Shown: positions 1 through 9,608, counted from the first letter of the stretch. The stretch: 43,915 nt of DNA from an uncultured Pelagibacteraceae bacterium (GCA_902544345.1 CACCBT010000002.1:1-43915), one strand, 5' to 3'. Made by a program: numbers and translations. The notes: a model not told the origin generated them from the sequence alone.

Positions 1-389
1 CATTTATGAATATTATTAACAAAATTTAAATTTATTTTTTTTCCATAAACTTGGTAAGCTAAAGTTGAGTCGACAAATCTGTCGCAAATTACTACCATTT
101 TTTTTTTTAATGAGGGAAATATCTTGTTTTTTATATGTTCATTTCGAGCAGCAAGGTAGAGCAAAGTGTCTGTGTACTTATCGAATTTATCTTTTGAGGA
201 TTTATTAAAATAATCTTTGAGGATTAGATTTCTAATCATTTCAGCACTTTTAGTACCGCCTGGCTCTCTAGTTAATATAGAAGGAATCTTTTTTTTTTTT
301 AGAAATCTAAATAGTTTTTTACTTTGGTAGGACTTTCCACATCCCTCAACGCCTTCAAATACGATAAAAAAAGGTTTTTTTTTATACAT
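1..389 (-). CDS. tmk: Thymidylate kinase, 3' end cut off by window edge
   Basis: Manual minus-strand translation from the ATG at 389: MYKKKPFFIVFEGVEGCGKSYQSKKLFRFLKKKKIPSILTREPGGTKSAEMIR...; P-loop FEGVEGCGKS and the TREPGG motif. Not in the ORF track because it runs off the window. Confidence 0.93.
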   Translation of the reverse strand, partial: MYKKKPFFIVFEGVEGCGKSYQSKKLFRFLKKKKIPSILTREPGGTKSAEMIRNLILKDYFNKSSKDKFDKYTDTLLYLAARNEHIKNKIFPSLKKKMVVICDRFVDSTLAYQVYGKKINLNFVNNIHK

Positions 390-1530
390 CGCCCCAAATC
401 AAATAATTAATAGAGGCAAGAAGACTTTTAAAAAAATTTACTTTTTTTAAATTTTCAACTGCATAAAGCGGCAGACTCTTAATACGTTGATCTTTAATGG
501 AAATTTCAAGTTGTGCAATCTGATCTCCTTTCTGAATAGGTGCAACAATCGGCCCATCATATATTAAAGCTATTTTTAAATTACGAATATCTTTTTTGTT
601 TATTGTAATATAGTAATCCTCTTTTGTAGTAACTTTGATTTTTTCTTTTTTACCTAACCAGGTTTTTAACTCAAAAAGAGATTTATCTTTCTCTGACACT
701 TTAAAAGTATTTGAGTTTCTAAATCCCCAGTTCAAAAGTTTTAAAGACTCAGAACTTCTCAATTTTTTGGTAGGAAAACCTGAAACGACTGCAATCAGCC
801 TTCTATCATTCTTCTTCATTGAACTAGCTAAAGAATATTTTTCCACGCCTAAATATCCTGTTTTTACACCATCAACACCAACATTTTTATAAAGTAATGG
901 ATTTCTATTACCCTGTTTTATAGGATCCCCACCTGTTCTATCCCATGTAAAAGTTTTTTCTTTAAATAATTCATAATAAATTGGATAATTTTCAATTAAA
1001 TATTTTGACATTATTGCTATATCTCTGACGGTCGAAAAATTATCTGGATCATTAATGCCAGATGAATTAGTAAAATTAGATGATGTCATACCAATTTCAA
1101 TGGCTTTTTCATTCATCATTTCAGCAAATTGTTCCTCTGATCCGGCAATACCTTCGGCAAGAGCTACACAAGCATCATTGCCAGAGGCAATTATGATACC
1201 TTTAAGTAAATCTTCAACTGAAACTTGATCATTTACCATAATAAACATGGAAGAGTATCCGCTTTGAGATAGTCTCCAAGCTTTTTCAGATACTACAAAC
1301 ATATCATCTAAAGATAATTTGTTTTTTTTTAAAAGATCGAATGCAATTATAGAAGTCATTATTTTTGTCATCGAAGCTGGGTAAATTTGAGTATCAGGGT
1401 CAAATTCATATAAAATTTCATCTGAGTGAAAGTCAATTAATATTGCTGTTCTAGCATTAACTTCTGGATTAGAGTATGCTGAAGCAATCAACTTAAAATA
1501 TAGGACAAATAATATTAAATATTTACTCAT
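382..1530 (-). CDS. dacC: D-alanyl-D-alanine carboxypeptidase (PBP5/6 family, peptidase S11)
   Basis: SxxK motif (PASMTKIMT), SGN (ASGNDACVALAE), KTG (VDGVKTGYLG), N-terminal signal peptide; overlaps tmk by 8 bp. Confidence 0.93.
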   Translation of the reverse strand: MSKYLILFVLYFKLIASAYSNPEVNARTAILIDFHSDEILYEFDPDTQIYPASMTKIMTSIIAFDLLKKNKLSLDDMFVVSEKAWRLSQSGYSSMFIMVNDQVSVEDLLKGIIIASGNDACVALAEGIAGSEEQFAEMMNEKAIEIGMTSSNFTNSSGINDPDNFSTVRDIAIMSKYLIENYPIYYELFKEKTFTWDRTGGDPIKQGNRNPLLYKNVGVDGVKTGYLGVEKYSLASSMKKNDRRLIAVVSGFPTKKLRSSESLKLLNWGFRNSNTFKVSEKDKSLFELKTWLGKKEKIKVTTKEDYYITINKKDIRNLKIALIYDGPIVAPIQKGDQIAQLEISIKDQRIKSLPLYAVENLKKVNFFKSLLASINYLIWGDV

Positions 1531-2267
1531 TTTTCATTAATTGTTATATCCAATTCTTCAAAGCCAAAATTCTTTAATTTTAAATAATCATTTTTTACTA
1601 AGCTTATACTATTATAAGGTCCAGAATATAAATTTATTTTTTTATTGCTTATTCTAACTATTTTTAATTTTTTTGCATCTAAATCGGGTATTTCCGATAA
1701 AATTCTTTTCTTTAAATAAGTTACTGAGTCCTTTGAATAGAATGAGGCGATTTGTATATAAATTTTACTTTCAGTTTTTTTCTCTTTTTTACTCTTATTT
1801 TTTGAAATGTTAGATATCTTTACAGACGTTACAGGTGCGTTAGTTGAAATTTTTTTCTCTTCGTTAAAAATTTTTGCTTTTTTAGCCACAAAAGATTTAT
1901 TTTTTTTAAGCTCTAATATTTCTATAAATGGCAATTTTTTATCTAGATTGATCTCATCAGCTACCGAATTTGTAATCAAAACTTTATAAAAATCTGGATA
2001 TTTTTCACTAATGGAATTTTTCAAAATTATATAATCTTTTGTATCTGGATTAATAATCTTCATCAATGTATTTGGTTTTAAAGATTTGTTGAATGCTTTG
2101 AATGATGAGTTGTTACTTATACGATTAAGTGACTTTTCGTTAGATTTCCCTTTTTTTTGAATATAAGCAAAACCTTTTGAATAATAGGGCTCTCGCTTAT
2201 CAAGTTTTGTATAATTTGAGCTACATGAAAAAAGAAATATTGTTAATATAATTATCTTAAATTTCAT
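1527..2267 (-). CDS. RlpA-like lipoprotein with C-terminal SPOR-like domain (degenerate DPBB region)
   Basis: Signal peptide with lipobox-like FLFSCSS; C-terminal SPOR-like segment (KIYIQIASFYSKDSVTYLKKRI...VRISNKKINLYSGPYNS); sits between dac and mltB, a usual rlpA neighbourhood. Confidence 0.65.
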   Translation of the reverse strand: MKFKIIILTIFLFSCSSNYTKLDKREPYYSKGFAYIQKKGKSNEKSLNRISNNSSFKAFNKSLKPNTLMKIINPDTKDYIILKNSISEKYPDFYKVLITNSVADEINLDKKLPFIEILELKKNKSFVAKKAKIFNEEKKISTNAPVTSVKISNISKNKSKKEKKTESKIYIQIASFYSKDSVTYLKKRILSEIPDLDAKKLKIVRISNKKINLYSGPYNSISLVKNDYLKLKNFGFEELDITINEK

Positions 2268-3270
2268 CTTTAAAATTTTCTTTTAATGTACAAACTGCAA
2301 GAGCAAATCTAAGGGATCTATTCCACGTTAAAATCTTCTCATAATTATCAAATACGATATACGCAGGTGCATAAGTTTCTGCGCCTGGGATAATATCTTT
2401 ATCAGGAATTATGATTGCAGAGAGTAAATTGTTTTTAAGATTCAATTTATCAAAATTATAGATATATTTTTTAAAAAAATTTACTTTTTTTTTATTAGAG
2501 ATATTTCTTGCTGAAGAATTAAGGTACTTTTTTGGAGTATTGTTCTTTAAATCTATTTTAAAAAAACATGGTTGGTTTTTTTTCCAACCAATTCTTTTTA
2601 AATAATTTGCAGCAGATGCAAATGAATCCTCAGTTTTTTTTAATTCAATAGTGCTATTCTTATTATAATCAATAGCAAAATCCATTATTGTTCTAGGCAT
2701 AAATTGAAAATTACCAAATGCTCCAGCCCAAGAACCATAAAGAATTTCTTTTTTAACAATACCTTTGTCTATTAAGTTAAGCAAAATAATTAATTCTTTT
2801 GTAAAAAATTCACTTCTTCTTTTATCGAAACTTAATGTGGCCAATGATGAGATAATATCCATTTTTCCTAAATATTTTCCAAAGTTTGTTTCTATTCCCA
2901 TTAAAGCAAGCAATAACTCTTTTTCAATATCAAATTCATTTTCAATTTTGTCTATTATTTTTTTTTCTTTTTTATATAACCGTTTCCCTTCCAAAATCTT
3001 TTTTCTTGATGATCTTTTTTTTATATAAGTGAGTGTATCCTCGTAAAATTCTGGTTGATATCTGTCATATTCTATGACTTTAGGAAGAAATATTGCATCA
3101 TCCATAACATCATCTACCACTTTTTTTGATATTCCATCTGAGACAGCTCTCGCTTTAAAATCTCTTAACCAAGCATTAAACTCGTTATTAACAGCATAAG
3201 CATTAAAAATAAAAAAAAAATTAAATGATAAAATAAGTATAATTATTTTTGGCATTTTACTGGTTATCAT
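2257..3270 (-). CDS. mltB: Lytic murein transglycosylase, MltB family
   Basis: LLALMGIETNFGKYLGK catalytic-Glu region, GSWAGAFGNFQFMPRTIMDFAIDYN, signal peptide. Confidence 0.92.
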   Translation of the reverse strand: MITSKMPKIIILILSFNFFFIFNAYAVNNEFNAWLRDFKARAVSDGISKKVVDDVMDDAIFLPKVIEYDRYQPEFYEDTLTYIKKRSSRKKILEGKRLYKKEKKIIDKIENEFDIEKELLLALMGIETNFGKYLGKMDIISSLATLSFDKRRSEFFTKELIILLNLIDKGIVKKEILYGSWAGAFGNFQFMPRTIMDFAIDYNKNSTIELKKTEDSFASAANYLKRIGWKKNQPCFFKIDLKNNTPKKYLNSSARNISNKKKVNFFKKYIYNFDKLNLKNNLLSAIIIPDKDIIPGAETYAPAYIVFDNYEKILTWNRSLRFALAVCTLKENFKDEI

Positions 3271-3361
3271 AATTGTTATTTTTAAACTAGTATAAGAAAC
3301 TTATTACATAATCATTGTTATTTAGTGGCTTTGATAGTAATAAGTATTGTGTTTACGATCA

Positions 3362-3451
3362 GGAGAGGTGGCTGAGCGGTTGAAAGCACTGGTCTTGAAA
3401 ACCAGCAACGGGGCAACTCGTTCGTGGGTTCGAATCCCACCCTCTCCGCCA
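3362..3451 (+). tRNA. tRNA-Ser(TGA), CCA encoded
   Basis: Cloverleaf with acceptor ggagagg/cctctcc, anticodon loop cttgaaa (TGA), long variable arm, GGTTCGAATCC T-loop, terminal GCCA. Confidence 0.95.
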
Positions 3452-3709
3452 TCATATTTTAAAATTTTTGAAAATTTCGGATATTTTATTTTTATCTATC
3501 TCTTTTTTAACCTTATCAAAGTTATAAAAATTGTAGATAATTTCGTCTTCGAATTCCAAGAATTTTTCTAATTGTTTAAGTTGTTCATCGTTAAAAATGT
3601 TAAGATATTTTTTTACAAATGTTGTTAATAAAATATCCATTTCTTTAGTCCCCCTATAAGAAGCTCTGTATAAAAGTTTTTTTTTAAATATTTCTAATTC
3701 TTCGGACAT
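3452..3709 (-). CDS. sdhE: FAD assembly factor SdhE family (DUF339)
   Basis: 85 aa; RASYRGTKEMDILLTTFVKKYL matches the RxxxRGxxE signature; all-helical small protein next to recG. Confidence 0.85.
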   Translation of the reverse strand: MSEELEIFKKKLLYRASYRGTKEMDILLTTFVKKYLNIFNDEQLKQLEKFLEFEDEIIYNFYNFDKVKKEIDKNKISEIFKNFKI

Positions 3710-3732
3710 TAAAATATAATATATATTATTTT

Positions 3733-5784
3733 ATGAGTTGTCTCAAAAAAGAAACAATATTTCAAGATGTTACAAAATTAAAAGGTGTAGGTACTGTTCT
3801 ATCAAAATATCTAAAGAAAAAAAGAATTGAAAAAATAAAAGATATAATTTTTAACTTACCTTATTCTGAAACTGATAGGTCAAAAATATCGAAATTGAAT
3901 GAATTAGAAATAGGAAAAATTCAGTCAATTAAAGTTTTGGTTAAAAAATTAAATTTTCCAAGAATAAGAAATTTACCTAATAAGGTTTTTTGCGAAGATG
4001 ATACTGGAGAGATTGAAATAGTTTACTTTAATAGTCGAGAAGGATATTTAAGGAAAATATTCCCAATCAATAAATGGGTCATAATTAGTGGTAAAATAAA
4101 TTTTTTTAAAAAAAAATATCAAATAACAAATCCAGATTATGTAACTAGTGTAGAAAAACAGGGGTATGTAATTAAAAATATACCCAAATATAGTTTAACT
4201 GGAGGGATTAATGAGAAAAAATACAGATCTATAAGCGAACAAGTAATCAAAAACTTGCCTAGTGTTAATGAATGGCTAGATGAATTGTTTATTAAAAAAA
4301 ATAATTTATTAAACTGGAACGAAAGTATACAAAAATTACATGGGACTGATGATGCAAAAAATGTCAAATCAAGAAGTTATCGTAGATTAGTATTTGACGA
4401 AATTTGTGCAAATTTTTTAACTTTATCTGAAAATAGAAAAAGGATTAAAAAAGAGAAGACTCCTAAAATCTTTAAAAAAAGTATTTCAAGAAAAATTTTG
4501 AAAGAACTTCCATTTAAACTAACAAAAAGTCAAGAAATTTCATTAAATGAAATTAATTTAGATTTAAAAAATCATAATAGAATGTTCAGAATTCTTCAGG
4601 GAGATGTTGGCTCTGGTAAAACAATAGTGTCTTTTTTAACGATTGCTAATGTTCTTGAGAGCAACTATCAGTGTGCACTAATGTCACCTACTGAGATATT
4701 GTCTTTACAACATTTTGATTTAGCTAAAAAAATTTTTAAGAAAATAAATATTAGAATAGAGTTTTTGACTGGAAAAACTTCTTATTCTAAAAGAAAGGAA
4801 ATTTTAAAAGATCTAGTCGAGGGTAAGATAAATTTATTAATTGGAACTCATTCTTTATTCCAAAAAAAAATTAAATTTAAAAATTTAGGTTACGTAATTA
4901 TTGATGAGCAACATAAATTTGGAGTCAAACAAAGATCTGATTTAGCAAAAAAAGGAGGTAAAAATTGTGATTTATTATTGATGTCTGCTACACCTATTCC
5001 AAGAACTATGATGATGTCATTGTATGGTGATATGGATATTTCTAAGATAAACGAAAAACCCTCCATTAGAAAAACGATCTTAACATTATCTAAACCAGAA
5101 AAAAAAATTAACGAATTATGGCCATTCATAAAAAAAAATATTAAAAAACAAAATCAAATTTTTTGGGTTTGTCCTCTAATAAATGAGTCTCAATTTTTAG
5201 ACTATGCCTCTGCTAAAAAAAGATTTGACCTGATTAGTAAATACTTTCCAAATGAAACTGGTTTAATTCACGGAGGGTTAGATAAAGAAGAAAGAGATAA
5301 AGTTCTTAAAAGATTTTTAAAAAAGGAAATTCACATTCTTGTATCAACCACAGTAATTGAAGTAGGGATAGATTTCCCTGATGCTAACCTTATAATAATT
5401 GAAAATGCTAATAAGTTTGGACTTGCACAACTTCATCAATTACGAGGTAGAGTTGGTAGAGGGACTGATCAAGGTATTTGTGTACTTTTATATAAGGAAG
5501 CTCTAAGTAAAAATTCAATTAAAAGATTAAAGATTTTGAAAAAAACTGATGATGGATTTTATATCGCAGAGGAAGATCTAAAATTAAGAGGTTTCGGTGA
5601 CTTGATAGGATATCAGCAAAGTGGTTTGAAAAACTTTAGATTTGCTGATCCTTTAATCCATGAAGATTTATTTAAGCTAGCAGAGGCATTTATTAAAAAG
5701 ATTGAGAGTAGTGAAATTCAAAAATATAATTTTTTATTAAAATTATTTGATAAAGCAGAAATAATAAATGTGAATGATATTTAG
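3733..5784 (+). CDS. recG: ATP-dependent DNA helicase RecG
   Basis: RILQGDVGSGKTIVSF (Walker A), IIDEQHKFGVKQR (DEQH), MSATPIPRTMMMSLYGDMDIS, TTVIEVGIDFPDAN, QLHQLRGRVGRG. Confidence 0.97.
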   Translation: MSCLKKETIFQDVTKLKGVGTVLSKYLKKKRIEKIKDIIFNLPYSETDRSKISKLNELEIGKIQSIKVLVKKLNFPRIRNLPNKVFCEDDTGEIEIVYFNSREGYLRKIFPINKWVIISGKINFFKKKYQITNPDYVTSVEKQGYVIKNIPKYSLTGGINEKKYRSISEQVIKNLPSVNEWLDELFIKKNNLLNWNESIQKLHGTDDAKNVKSRSYRRLVFDEICANFLTLSENRKRIKKEKTPKIFKKSISRKILKELPFKLTKSQEISLNEINLDLKNHNRMFRILQGDVGSGKTIVSFLTIANVLESNYQCALMSPTEILSLQHFDLAKKIFKKINIRIEFLTGKTSYSKRKEILKDLVEGKINLLIGTHSLFQKKIKFKNLGYVIIDEQHKFGVKQRSDLAKKGGKNCDLLLMSATPIPRTMMMSLYGDMDISKINEKPSIRKTILTLSKPEKKINELWPFIKKNIKKQNQIFWVCPLINESQFLDYASAKKRFDLISKYFPNETGLIHGGLDKEERDKVLKRFLKKEIHILVSTTVIEVGIDFPDANLIIIENANKFGLAQLHQLRGRVGRGTDQGICVLLYKEALSKNSIKRLKILKKTDDGFYIAEEDLKLRGFGDLIGYQQSGLKNFRFADPLIHEDLFKLAEAFIKKIESSEIQKYNFLLKLFDKAEIINVNDI

Positions 5785-6395
5785 CTAATATTAGTTGTCC
5801 CAGCTGAAACTATAAATTTTGAAGCTTGCTCAAAAGAAACATCTAAATATATTAAATCTTTTTTAGGCACCATTAAAAGAAAACCACTAGTTGGATTAGG
5901 TGTAGTTGGTACAAACACATTTACAACATCTTCTTTAATATTTTTTCTAATTATACCTTGATTTTCTTTAGTCGCAAAGCCAACGGCCCAAATACCTTTT
6001 CTTGGGTACTCTAGTAATACAACACTTTTTTCGTTGTTGTCTGTTTTGGTAAAAGTTTCAGTCATTTGACCGATAGCAGAATATATTGTTCTTAAAATTG
6101 GTATCTTTTTAAGAACATTATTAAAAATTTCAAAAAATTTTTTACCTAAAAAGGAAAGAGACAGCCAACCTATTATTGTTATAATAATTAGAGCAACTAA
6201 AATTTCTAATCCTGGTATGTTGAATGGCAGATAGTTATTTGGGTTTAATTCTTTTGGTATAATTTTGCCTGAAACTCTTATAAAAAAGAGTGTTAAATAG
6301 AGAGTGATACCGATTGGTATCAACACAACCACGCCGGCTATAAAATTATTTCTTATTCTCGAAAATAACGATTTTTTTATATTATTTTTCTGCAT
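5781..6395 (-). CDS. DUF502 family membrane protein
   Basis: Two TM helices (FIAGVVVLIPIGITLYLTLFFI), IPILRTIYSAIGQMTETF, FVPTTPNPTSGFLLMVPKKDL typical of DUF502. Confidence 0.9.
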   Translation of the reverse strand: MQKNNIKKSLFSRIRNNFIAGVVVLIPIGITLYLTLFFIRVSGKIIPKELNPNNYLPFNIPGLEILVALIIITIIGWLSLSFLGKKFFEIFNNVLKKIPILRTIYSAIGQMTETFTKTDNNEKSVVLLEYPRKGIWAVGFATKENQGIIRKNIKEDVVNVFVPTTPNPTSGFLLMVPKKDLIYLDVSFEQASKFIVSAGTTNIS

Positions 6396-6483
6396 TTTAA
6401 GAATAACTTGAATAAATAATAAATATTATAATTAATATAAAAATTGCAATTAATAATTTATTATTTAAAATCATAATATCAAT

Positions 6484-7317
6484 ATGTATAACATAAACAG
6501 AAGAAAATTTCTTGGCTTATTTGGATGTGGTTGTTGCTCAATAATATTACCATCTTGCACAACTGTACCAATTACTGAAAGGAAGCAGTTAAGTATAATT
6601 TCAGAGGCAAAGATCAATAGACAATCGGCATTAGCTTATGAAAAATTCAAACAAAAAGCAAAAATTATAACTACAGGTTCAAAATTTAAAGAAATTACGA
6701 CTATAGGTAAAAAAATGGAAAATGCTGTAAGTTCTTTTTTTGATAATCAAAATAAAGAAGATCCTACAACAAATTTTGAATGGGAATATGTTTTAGTAGA
6801 TAATGATAAAGTTGTAAATGCATGGTGCATGCCAGGAGGAAAAATTGCAGTATATACCGGTTTGTTAAAAGTTACCAAAAATACAGACGCTCTATCAATA
6901 GTAATGGGTCATGAGATTGCACACGCAGTAGCTCGTCATTCAATTGAAAGGGCAAGTCAAGCTATGACTGTAAATCTAGGTACAAGTATAGCTGACATAT
7001 TTCTTGGTGGAGCTATAAATAGAACGCGAAATACTGTTGGACAGAATACTGGCTTAGATATTTTTCAAATTGGTATTATGAATCCATTTGGTAGAAAACA
7101 AGAGTCAGAAGCTGATTATCTAGGATTAATTTTTTCCTCACTTTCTGGATTTGATATTCGAGAATCTGTAGAATTGTGGAAGAGAATGTCTCAAAATAAA
7201 AAAGGTAAAGAAATACCAGTTTTTTTGAGTACTCATCCTAGTAGTAAAAAAAGAATTGAGAATTTAAAGGGTTGGATTGACGAGGTTATTATAAAATATC
7301 CACCAATAAAAATTTAA
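6484..7317 (+). CDS. M48 family metalloprotease, probable lipoprotein
   Basis: HExxH in VMGHEIAHAVARHS, distal ESEADYLGLIF, N-terminus NRRKFLGLFGCGCCSIILPSC. Confidence 0.93.
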   Translation: MYNINRRKFLGLFGCGCCSIILPSCTTVPITERKQLSIISEAKINRQSALAYEKFKQKAKIITTGSKFKEITTIGKKMENAVSSFFDNQNKEDPTTNFEWEYVLVDNDKVVNAWCMPGGKIAVYTGLLKVTKNTDALSIVMGHEIAHAVARHSIERASQAMTVNLGTSIADIFLGGAINRTRNTVGQNTGLDIFQIGIMNPFGRKQESEADYLGLIFSSLSGFDIRESVELWKRMSQNKKGKEIPVFLSTHPSSKKRIENLKGWIDEVIIKYPPIKI

Positions 7318-7321
7318 TTAT

Positions 7322-7397
7322 TGGTGAGCCCTGATGGACTCGAACCATCGACACCCTCCTTAAAAGGGAGGTGCTCTACCAACTGAGCTAAGGGCCC
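7322..7397 (-). tRNA. tRNA-Lys(TTT), CCA encoded
   Basis: Reverse complement gggcccttagctcagttggtagagcacctcccttttaaggagggtgtcgatggttcgagtccatcagggctcacca; anticodon loop cttttaa. Confidence 0.95.
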
Positions 7398-7440
7398 TAA
7401 GATGGATCTTTTATAGACTAATTAAATAAATTTCAAATAA

Positions 7441-8556
7441 TTAATCAAAAAAATTTATGTATTTTTTATAAAATTTGTAAAATGTACCATCTTTAATATT
7501 TTTTCTAATTTCTCGCATAAATTGTTGATAAAAATATATATTGTTGAGAGAAATTAACATTGAAGCTAACATTTCATCTGATTTTACCAAATGGTGTAAA
7601 TAGCTTTTAGAGTAATTACTTAGATATCTTATGTCGCACTCTGGATCCAAGGGTGACTTATCATTCGCAAACTTGGAATTCCTTATATTTAGTTTTCCTT
7701 TCCATGTAAAAGCTAAACCAGTTCTTCCTGATCTTGTAGGTAAAACACAATCGAACATGTCTATGCCTTCTTTGACTGCTCCTAAAATATCTGAAGGAGT
7801 CCCTACACCCATTAAATATCTTGGTTTATCTTTAGGTAAAAAATCAATTGTATCATTTAAGATTTTAAACATATCATTTTGATTCTCACCAACTGCTAGA
7901 CCTCCCATCGCATAACCATCAAATCCTATTTCCAATAGTTTATTAATACTTTCTTTTCTTAAGTCTTTGAAGATTCCACCTTGAACAATACCAAATAATG
8001 CTTTTGTTTTATTATTTCCGAATTCAATTTTACACCTTTTAGCCCATTTTGTAGAAGTGGCTATTGCATTAGATAAAATTTTCTTATCTTTGGTAAGTTT
8101 AGGACATTCATCTAAAACCATTATAATATCAGAATTAATTGCTTTTTGAACTTGAATGCTTTTCTCAGGACTTAAAATTATTTTTTTTCCATCTAAGTGA
8201 GATTGGAATATTGCTCCAATTTTAGGATCTATTTTATTGAATTTAGAAAGTGACATTATTTGATATCCTCCAGAGTCGGTTAAGATTGGTTTTTGCCAGT
8301 TCATAAAGTCGTGAAGTCCATTAAACTTTTTTAAGACTTCAATGCCTGGCCTAAGCAACAAATGATAAGTATTACCTAAAATAATATCTGTTTTAGTTTT
8401 TAAAATATCATCAGTAAATAAACCTTTCACAGTTCCTTGGGTTCCGACAGGCATAAAAGCAGGGGTATTAATTATACCTCTTTTTGTTTTTATTAAACCA
8501 AGTCTTGCCCTATTATCTTGAGTTTCTAACTCAAAAGAAAATTCATCTTTTGACAT
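7441..8556 (-). CDS. tgt: tRNA-guanine (queuine) transglycosylase
   Basis: NTPAFMPVGTQGTVKG, ILGNTYHLLLRPG, LTDSGGYQIMSLS, GGLAVGE, MGVGTPSDILGAV, MFDCVLPTRSGRTG. Confidence 0.97.
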   Translation of the reverse strand: MSKDEFSFELETQDNRARLGLIKTKRGIINTPAFMPVGTQGTVKGLFTDDILKTKTDIILGNTYHLLLRPGIEVLKKFNGLHDFMNWQKPILTDSGGYQIMSLSKFNKIDPKIGAIFQSHLDGKKIILSPEKSIQVQKAINSDIIMVLDECPKLTKDKKILSNAIATSTKWAKRCKIEFGNNKTKALFGIVQGGIFKDLRKESINKLLEIGFDGYAMGGLAVGENQNDMFKILNDTIDFLPKDKPRYLMGVGTPSDILGAVKEGIDMFDCVLPTRSGRTGLAFTWKGKLNIRNSKFANDKSPLDPECDIRYLSNYSKSYLHHLVKSDEMLASMLISLNNIYFYQQFMREIRKNIKDGTFYKFYKKYINFFD

Positions 8557-8560
8557 TTGT

Positions 8561-9115
8561 TTATTTTGATCTAATTGAAATAATCTTATCCGGATTTTTT
8601 ACAGCTCCAGAATTTGGGTCGCCTCTTTTAATTTTATCAACAAATTCCATTCCTTTGATAACTTTTCCAAAAACTGAATATTGTCTGTCTAAATGTGGAG
8701 CTGACTCAAAGCAAATAAAAAATTGACTATTAGCACTATCAGGATCAGCTGATCTTGCGGCAGATAAAACTCCTCTTACGTGTGGAATATCAGAAAATTC
8801 TGATTTTAAATTAGGTAAATCAGATCCTCCTGTTCCTGCTAATGACAAATTAAAATCTGACGAGGAAGAATTTCCAAATTTTACATCTCCAGTTTGGGCC
8901 ATAAATCCATCTATCACTCTATGAAAAACAACACCATCGTATTTTTTGTTATTAGATAATTCTTTAAATCTTTTAACATGATTTGGTGCTTTGTCTGGAT
9001 AAAGCTCAATTTCTACTTCTCCATAAGTAAGTTTCAAAATCATAATTTCTTTTGCCATAACTTGATAACTCATTAAACTAAAAAACAATATAAATAAATA
9101 AATAATTTTTTTCAT
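8561..9115 (-). CDS. Peptidylprolyl isomerase, cyclophilin type, secreted
   Basis: YDGVVFHRVIDGFMAQTGD, RGVLSAARSADPDSANSQFFICFE, YSVFGKVIKGMEFVDKI; N-terminal signal peptide. Confidence 0.95.
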   Translation of the reverse strand: MKKIIYLFILFFSLMSYQVMAKEIMILKLTYGEVEIELYPDKAPNHVKRFKELSNNKKYDGVVFHRVIDGFMAQTGDVKFGNSSSSDFNLSLAGTGGSDLPNLKSEFSDIPHVRGVLSAARSADPDSANSQFFICFESAPHLDRQYSVFGKVIKGMEFVDKIKRGDPNSGAVKNPDKIISIRSK

Positions 9116-9603
9116 TCAAATTTACTTTTTAACATTTTAACAGCGTATTTTGTAACAAATCTATCTATATCACCACCAAGATTTGCGATTTCTTTCACAA
9201 ATTTTGAGGAGATAATCTGATTTTCTACATCTGACATTAAAAACATTGTTTCTATTTTAGAATTAAGTTTTTTATTCATACCTGCAAGTTGAAATTCATA
9301 CTCAAAATCAGATACAGCTCTTAAACCTCTTATAATCCCAGAAGCACTATATTTTTTACATAATTCAATAGTTAAATTATCGAAAGAAATTACTTTAATT
9401 TTTTTTTTACTAAGTTTTAAGTCCTTAAACAATGAATGATTTATAATATTTAGTCTTTCTTCTATAGAAAAAAAATAGTTTTTATCTGCATTATCTGTAG
9501 TTGCAACAATAATTCGATCAAATATTTTCAGCGATTTTTTTATGACATCTATATGTCCATATGTAATTGGGTCAAAAGTTCCAGGATAAACAGCAGTCTT
9601 CAT
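9112..9603 (-). CDS. coaD: Pantetheine-phosphate adenylyltransferase
   Basis: AVYPGTFDPITYGHIDVIKKS, GIIRGLRAVSDFEYEFQLAGMN, ISSKFVKEIANLGGDI. Confidence 0.97.
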   Translation of the reverse strand: MKTAVYPGTFDPITYGHIDVIKKSLKIFDRIIVATTDNADKNYFFSIEERLNIINHSLFKDLKLSKKKIKVISFDNLTIELCKKYSASGIIRGLRAVSDFEYEFQLAGMNKKLNSKIETMFLMSDVENQIISSKFVKEIANLGGDIDRFVTKYAVKMLKSKFE

Positions 9604-9608
9604 TTCAC

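Noticed and set aside
3347-3571. 74-aa ORF spanning tRNA-Ser
   Set aside because: Translation of a tRNA (RSWVRIPPSPP is a typical tRNA-derived spurious peptide).
6396-6483. Long AT inverted repeat (ataataaat ... atttattat) upstream of the M48 gene
   Set aside because: Composed only of A/T in an AT-rich spacer with a long loop; expected by chance.
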